Shown piece after piece: positions 51,404 through 55,923 of a stretch of 55,923 bases of DNA. Origin of the DNA: Streptomyces sp. SolWspMP-5a-2 (GTDB lineage: Bacteria; Actinomycetota; Actinomycetes; Streptomycetales; Streptomycetaceae); assembly GCF_900091845.1 (NCBI RefSeq), contig NZ_FMCI01000315.1:1-55923 (forward strand), read 5' to 3'. Position 1 is the first letter of the stretch. Each line of letters starts with the position of its first letter. A model generated the notes under the pieces. That model made no database searches, was not told the origin of the DNA, and saw only the letters and a list, made by a program, of their open reading frames with translations. The position numbers and the translations under genes were made by a program.

Positions 51404-52651
51404 GTGCCATCTGATGCCACCCCCGACCCGTACACCGACCCGCTCGTCTTCGGTCAGCGGCTCCAGCTTCTCCGCACCCGCGGCGGACTCACCCGACACC
51501 AGCTCGGCGGACTCGCCGGCCGCTCCGGCTCCTGGGTCAAGGGTGTGGAGACCGGTCGCCTGAAGACCCCCAAGCTGGAGATCATCCTCCGCCTCGCTGA
51601 GATCCTCCGCGTCCGCGACCTCGCCGACCTCACCGGGGACCAGTCCATGCACGTCAACCTCTTCACCGGCCCCGGACACCCGCGCCTCCCCGCGGTCAAG
51701 GCCGCAGTCGACGCCGTCACCCTCCCCGCCCGCGAAGCACCACCTGTCGAGCACCTCACCGCCCGACTGGCCCGTGCCTGGGCAGCCCGCCACTCCGCTC
51801 CCGACCACCGCGACGTCATCGGAGCCCTCCTCCCCGACCTGATCCGCGACGCGCAGCTCGTCGTCCGTCAGGCCGACAGCAGCGCCGACCGCCGCACAGC
51901 ACAGGCCCGCCTCGCGGAGGTCTACTCCCTGTGCCAGTTCTTCGTCGCCTTCCAGCCCGACTCCGCCCTCCTGTGGCGCGTCGCGGAACGCGGTCTCGTC
52001 GCCGCGCAGGAGTCTGAGGACCCGCACGCCCTGGGCGTCGCCGCGTGGCTGGCCGCGCAGGCGCACCGGGACGCCGGGCCCGCGCACTTCGACGCGGCCG
52101 ACGCGGTGAACATCGGCACACTGGAACTGCTGACGCCGCTCCTGCCCGACGTGAGCGACGACGTCCTCGCCGTCACGGGCGCCCTCACCTTCGAAGCCGG
52201 GTACACGGCGGCCCGCCGCGGGGAGACAGGCACGGCCTGGAGGTACTGGGACGAGGCGCGCGCCATGGCGGACCGCCTTCCGGCTGACTACTACCACCCC
52301 GTCACCAGCTTCTCCCGGGCCATCATGGGCGCCCACGCGGTGACTGTGGCGGTGGAACTCCACCACGGCGGCGAGTCGGTGCGGCAGGCCGCGGCAGCGG
52401 ACGCCGTCGTGATCCCCTCCCGGCCGCGCCGCGCCCGTCACCGGATCGAAGAGGCACGCGGATTCCATCTGGACGGGCAGCCGGACGTGGCGCTGGCGAC
52501 ACTGGCACAGGCGCACGAAGCGGCGCCAGAGACGATCCGTTACAACGGGTTCGCGAAGCGGATCGTGCTGGAGGAGGCGGAGTCGAGGAGTCCGGCGCGG
52601 CGCCGTCGGGCGTCGGAGCTGGCGGTGAAGCTGGGGCTGCTCGCCGCGTGA
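51404..52651 (+). CDS. XRE-family regulator with TPR-like C-terminal domain
   Basis: 415 residues from GTG 51404 (a longer upstream reading lacks features). Cro/CI helix-turn-helix at residues 13-68: FGQRLQLLRTRGGLTRHQLGGLAGRSGSWVKGVETGRLKTP. The remaining 340 residues are mostly alpha-helical with Ala-rich pairs (AQLVVRQADSSADRRTAQARLAEVY, WLAAQAHRDAGPAHFDAADA), resembling the TPR-type sensor domains of Streptomyces XRE regulators. A small companion gene follows 100 bases later. It probably senses a partner protein or peptide (inference). Confidence 0.85.
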   Translation: MPSDATPDPYTDPLVFGQRLQLLRTRGGLTRHQLGGLAGRSGSWVKGVETGRLKTPKLEIILRLAEILRVRDLADLTGDQSMHVNLFTGPGHPRLPAVKAAVDAVTLPAREAPPVEHLTARLARAWAARHSAPDHRDVIGALLPDLIRDAQLVVRQADSSADRRTAQARLAEVYSLCQFFVAFQPDSALLWRVAERGLVAAQESEDPHALGVAAWLAAQAHRDAGPAHFDAADAVNIGTLELLTPLLPDVSDDVLAVTGALTFEAGYTAARRGETGTAWRYWDEARAMADRLPADYYHPVTSFSRAIMGAHAVTVAVELHHGGESVRQAAAADAVVIPSRPRRARHRIEEARGFHLDGQPDVALATLAQAHEAAPETIRYNGFAKRIVLEEAESRSPARRRRASELAVKLGLLAA

Positions 52652-52751
52652 GCTGTCCGGGTGAGGGCACAATCTGTGCCCCTGCCCGGCGGACGACGGG
52701 CCTACGGTCGCTGGTGCGAGACGGATCACCGAGACCACGGAGGCGTGCGCC

Positions 52752-53102
52752 ATGCGCGACACCACGACGACCAACCACGACGTGCTCGCGGCGCTCGCCC
52801 TGCTCCACGTCCCCCACCCGGACCGGCTGACCGATCGTCAACGTGCAGGCAGCGCCTGTGTGTTCTCCGGGATCCCGCTCACCGTCACCGGCGCCACGGA
52901 CCTCGGGCCCCGCGCGACGACCACCCGGCACGGCGATCCGGTCTCCTGGTACCCGCGCGCCCACCGCGGGGAGATCCCCCGGGCCGCCCTCGCCGCGCTC
53001 CACGCGCACGCGCCCGGGTGCGCGCCGTGCCGGGACCGGGCGACGCTGGACGACTGCCCGACGGGGGCCGCGCTGCGCAGGCTGATGAAGGAGTACCGGT
53101 GA
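52752..53102 (+). CDS. Small Cys-containing protein paired with the XRE regulator
   Basis: 116 residues, not assigned to a named family. It has four cysteines: one in SACVFSGIPLTVTG and a CxxC plus one more in HAPGCAPCRDRATLDDCP. The ordered positions (HPGCAPC-like) suggest metal or redox binding. Protein pairs of this shape next to XRE/TPR genes recur in Streptomyces, so a regulator-partner role is possible. There is only a weak ribosome site. Confidence 0.65.
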   Translation: MRDTTTTNHDVLAALALLHVPHPDRLTDRQRAGSACVFSGIPLTVTGATDLGPRATTTRHGDPVSWYPRAHRGEIPRAALAALHAHAPGCAPCRDRATLDDCPTGAALRRLMKEYR

Positions 53103-53177
53103 CCTGCGACCCCCGCGACCGGCCCGTCGTCCCAGCGCTGCGGCGAGGGGGACCCGAGACGGACTCCCGCAACGGCG

Positions 53178-53210
53178 AGAGCCCCGGCGGGAGTTGCCCG
53201 CCAGGGCTCT
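53178..53210 (-). terminator. Terminator of the tRNA-Val gene
   Basis: AGAGCCC-C-GGCGGG (53178-53191) pairs with CCCGCC-A-GGGCTCT (53197-53210), loop of five, one C/A mismatch, 21 bases past the tRNA 3' end on the minus strand. Confidence 0.75.
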
Positions 53211-53230
53211 GACCTGTCTGCTCGACGATG

Positions 53231-53302
<72 letters not shown>

Positions 53303-53499
53303 CCGACCGGGCTCAGCGCCCAGGTCGAGTGGACAGCCTACCCTGCCCCGGCGAGGGCCCGGCACATCCGTCGCGGCACCTGTGCGGGGGTTTTCCCCAC
53401 CCCCGATCCGCCAGCGGTCCGGATGCCCCGGCGGGCGCGCGATCCGTAGCGTCGACGCCATCGCATCAGCCGCACGTCCTGTCCCTGGGGGAGATCGTC

Positions 53500-54270
53500 A
53501 TGGCCCGTTCCGTCACCTTCCGCGCCGTCCTCGCCGCCGGCGCCGTCGTCCTGTTCATGGGGGCGGGCACCGCGTGCGGCGCCTCGGCGGCCGACGACGA
53601 GCACCCCGACCACCGCTCCTTCGCGTTCACCGGCACCACCCTCACCGTCGACACCGACGACTCCGACCTGGACGTCGTCGCCACCGACGCGGCCCCGGCG
53701 GGCCAGGTCCGCGTCACCCGGTGGTTCCAGGGCTCCGTCGTCCTCGGCTCCGACCCCGAGCCCGGCTGGTCGATGAAGGACGGCAGGCTGGCCCTGCGGG
53801 TGCGCTGCACGGGGTTCATCGCCGACTGCGCGGCCAGGCACCGGGTCGAGGTGCCGCGCGGCACCACCGTCCGGATCACCAGCGACGACGGCAGCGTGCG
53901 GGCCAGCGGCTTCACCGCGCCGCTCAGCATCCACACCCAGGACGGCTCCGTGCGCGTCACCGACACCAGCGGCCCGCTCGACCTGCGCGGCGACGACGGG
54001 TCGCTGCACGCCGAGGTCTCCTCCCGGCAGGTCACCGCCCGCACCCAGGACGGCTCGGTCGACCTGCGCCTGACCGCCGTCCCCGACCGGGTCTCCGCCG
54101 ACAGCGACGACGGCTCCGTCACCGTGACCCTGCCGCGCGCCCCGTACCGGGTCACCACCAGGACCGACGACGGCTCGGTGAAGGTGACCGTCCCCCGCGA
54201 CGAGCGCAGCGCCCACAGGGTCTCGGCGACCAGCAAGGACGGCAGCGTCACCGTGCGCGCCGCCGACTGA
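53500..54270 (+). CDS. DUF4097-like beta-helical repeat lipoprotein
   Basis: 256 residues with an export signal FRAVLAAGAVVLFMGAGTAC (lipobox GTAC, non-ideal) and then a beta-rich body. From about residue 115 it has seven repeats of the form xDDGSVxVxxx (SDDGSVRASGF, TQDGSVRVTDT, GDDGSLHAEVS, TQDGSVDLRLT, SDDGSVTVTLP, TDDGSVKVTVP, SKDGSVTVRAA). This is the DUF4097/toastrack-type adhesin-like fold. GGGGAG precedes ATG. Probably on the cell surface; function unknown. Confidence 0.82.
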   Translation: MARSVTFRAVLAAGAVVLFMGAGTACGASAADDEHPDHRSFAFTGTTLTVDTDDSDLDVVATDAAPAGQVRVTRWFQGSVVLGSDPEPGWSMKDGRLALRVRCTGFIADCAARHRVEVPRGTTVRITSDDGSVRASGFTAPLSIHTQDGSVRVTDTSGPLDLRGDDGSLHAEVSSRQVTARTQDGSVDLRLTAVPDRVSADSDDGSVTVTLPRAPYRVTTRTDDGSVKVTVPRDERSAHRVSATSKDGSVTVRAAD

Positions 54271-54419
54271 GACCGCCCGGCGCGCTGGACGCCGTCCCCG
54301 GACGGACCCGATCGAGATCGCGGCGCCTTTCGCGAACTGATCGGCCCGTGTGTTCGTTCTCTACCGGTGGGAGAATGGCACGACACCCGCCGGGACGGAC
54401 GACAGCACGGGAGAGGGAT

Positions 54420-55790
54420 GTGACGGCGACACCACGAGAGCCGAACTCGCCGTTGGAGCCGCGCGCACCTCGTCCCGTCCGGGACACGCTCAGCCTCCTC
54501 GCGCTGCCGCTGCTGGTGGCGCTCGCCCTGCCGGGCGCGTTCGCGGGCGGCGGCACCAGACGCTGGTTCGGCGGCGGCGCCGAGAACCGGCGCGCCGAGG
54601 CGCAGGCCGCCAAGGACGCGGCCGCCGCCGCCTTCTACGAGCTGGACACCGCCCAGCGCGATCTGCGCATCTCCATCGAGGCCATCACCGCCGTCGACGA
54701 CTCGCCCGCCGCGCGCCGCGCCGTCGCCGACTTCGACGCGCTGGGCCGCCGGATCGACGAGGCCAGCCACCGCTACATCGAGGCGGTCGACTCCTACGAC
54801 CTCGAACGCGACGACCTGGAGGCGTCCGTCGCCGCCCGCGCGCGCACCGATCTGAGCGCCGCCAAGGACGAGTTGGGCCGGGTCAAGCAGGACCTGGACC
54901 GGTTCGCCGACGGCCTCGGACCGCTCCTCGGCAAGGCCGAGACCCAGCTCGCCCGCCTCGCGCCCGCCGTGGAGCGGGCCCGGCAGGCGCTGCTCGCCGC
55001 GTCCAACGCGCTCGACGCGGTACGGGCCGCCGGGCTGCGCGCGGACGACCTCGCCGCCCGCCTCGCCGCCCTCGCGCCCGAGCTGACGAAGCTCAACCAG
55101 GGCGCGGGGCAGCACGGCGTCCCGCAGACCCTGGAGCGCGCCGAGCAGGTCGCGCGGGCCGCCGAGGCGGTCCGCGCCGAGGCCCACGACCTGCCCGAGA
55201 AGGCGGCGGGCATCGACCACCGGCTGGTGTCGCTGCGCACCCGCGCGCAGGCCCTCACCACCCGCGCCGGGCAGGTCGACCCGGTCCTGAGCGAGCTGCG
55301 CCGCCGGTTCGCCGCGGCCTGCTGGCAGGACCTCCAGCAGGTGCCCGACCAGGCCGTCGAGAACGTCCGGCAGGCCGAGCTGAAGCTGCGGGAGGCGCAG
55401 GCCGCGCGGGACGCCCAGCGCTGGCCGGACGCCACCGCCCTGCTGTCGACCGTGCGGGCCCTGCTGACCGCGACCGACGAGTCGGTGTCGGCCGCGGGCG
55501 ACCGGCTGGCCCGGCTGAACGCCGTGCAGAAGGACTCCCAGCAGGAGATCGACCGCACCCGTTTCGCCATCCGGGACGCCCAGCGGCTCGCCATGTCCGG
55601 CCGCACCACCCCCGACCCGCGCCACGCCCGTCCCCTCGACGAGGCGGTGGCCCGCCTCGACCGGGCGATCGGCACGCTGGAGGGCCGCCACCCCGACTAC
55701 TGGCACTTCCTGACGGAGACGGAGGAGGTCCGCGAGGCGGTGGCCCGGGTCGTCGGGCAGATCCGGGACGAGCGCGGCGGCGGCCAGTGA
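54420..55790 (+). CDS. Membrane-anchored long coiled-coil protein
   Basis: 456 residues from GTG 54420 (GAGAGG upstream). A hydrophobic segment SLLALPLLVALALPGAFAGG near residue 30 anchors it. From residue 60 on it is almost entirely alpha-helical and Ala/Arg/Glu-rich with heptad-like spacing (SVAARARTDLSAAKDELGRVKQDL), lacking recognised enzyme motifs. One Cys in AACWQDLQQVPDQAVENVRQ. Likely a structural or scaffold protein in the membrane or wall region. No named family recognised. Confidence 0.75.
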   Translation: MTATPREPNSPLEPRAPRPVRDTLSLLALPLLVALALPGAFAGGGTRRWFGGGAENRRAEAQAAKDAAAAAFYELDTAQRDLRISIEAITAVDDSPAARRAVADFDALGRRIDEASHRYIEAVDSYDLERDDLEASVAARARTDLSAAKDELGRVKQDLDRFADGLGPLLGKAETQLARLAPAVERARQALLAASNALDAVRAAGLRADDLAARLAALAPELTKLNQGAGQHGVPQTLERAEQVARAAEAVRAEAHDLPEKAAGIDHRLVSLRTRAQALTTRAGQVDPVLSELRRRFAAACWQDLQQVPDQAVENVRQAELKLREAQAARDAQRWPDATALLSTVRALLTATDESVSAAGDRLARLNAVQKDSQQEIDRTRFAIRDAQRLAMSGRTTPDPRHARPLDEAVARLDRAIGTLEGRHPDYWHFLTETEEVREAVARVVGQIRDERGGGQ

Positions 55791-55836
55791 GCCCGCGCCC
55801 CTGGGGAGTTCGGGCCGGGGCCGCTAGCCTGTGCGC

Positions 55837-55923
55837 ATGCCTCGCTACGAGTACCGCTGCCGGACCTGCGGCGACACCTTCGAACTGAGCCGCCCGATGG
55901 CGGAGTCCGCCGAGCCCGCCGCC
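55837..55923 (+). CDS. FmdB-family zinc ribbon protein (partial, N-terminus)
   Basis: Starts MPRYEYRCRTCGDTFELSR, the CxxC knuckle and YxYxC opening of the FmdB/regulatory zinc-ribbon family. It runs off the right edge after 29 residues. TAGCCT at 55825-55830 is six bases from the ATG, so the mRNA is probably leaderless. Confidence 0.85.
   Translation, partial: MPRYEYRCRTCGDTFELSRPMAESAEPAA

Overview
The window is high-GC (roughly 70% or more) DNA from a Streptomyces-type actinomycete. The evidence is the extreme G/C at third codon positions, frequent GTG starts, GGAGG-type ribosome sites, and families typical of this group: an SCO2400-family zinc ribbon, DUF3145, DUF3052, PucR-type FasR next to fabD-fabH-acpP-fabF, and homodimeric AceE. 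From memory, the order resembles the S. coelicolor SCO236x-SCO240x region; no database search was run.

Layout. 0-1.6 kb: a PLP aminotransferase with a long Pro/Gln tail that runs off the left edge. 1.8-9.1 kb: one leftward sugar operon with an enolase-superfamily acid-sugar dehydratase, a zinc dehydrogenase, a U32-like TIM barrel, and a periplasmic-type sugar ABC importer (binding lipoprotein, double ATPase, permease). It has a recognisable promoter with a cluster of TTCGA operator elements. 9.3-21.2 kb: housekeeping and accessory genes, including a MarR/oxidoreductase/Ohr redox group, a serine hydrolase, an EI24 membrane protein, a pyroglutamyl-peptidase-like protein whose catalytic Cys is Ser, a TetR/GH3 beta-glucosidase pair, an aldose epimerase and a GDSL lipoprotein.

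21.5-27.0 kb: DUF3145 and the core fatty acid synthase operon, driven by FasR. 27.1-34.7 kb: pirin, serine hydrolase, GNAT, MerR, DUF4429/SHOCT, an exported alpha/beta hydrolase, and a TetR/MFS drug-efflux pair. 35-40 kb: a potassium channel, pyruvate dehydrogenase E1, DUF3052 and a peroxiredoxin. 40.2-49.2 kb: a tellurium-resistance-type (Ter) stress cluster with three TerD proteins, a TerC-like DUF475 membrane protein and a TerA-like protein. Beside it is a three-gene enzymatic module: CitE-like lyase, a giant double-phosphoribosyltransferase/TRSP/Pelota fusion, and a HAD phosphatase. This module matches the computationally predicted Ter-linked pathway for a nucleoside-like metabolite and is the most interesting system here.

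49.5-53.3 kb: a 3.7 kb segment bracketed by a displaced tRNA 3' half with its own terminator and by an intact tRNA-Val(UAC) gene. This is the geometry of an element integrated at a tRNA 3' end. It holds TetR/SDR, an XRE regulator and a small partner gene, but no integrase was found. 53.5 kb to the end: a DUF4097 repeat lipoprotein, a coiled-coil membrane-anchored protein and the start of an FmdB-type zinc ribbon. Several genes start 6-9 bases after a TANNNT element and probably make leaderless mRNAs.
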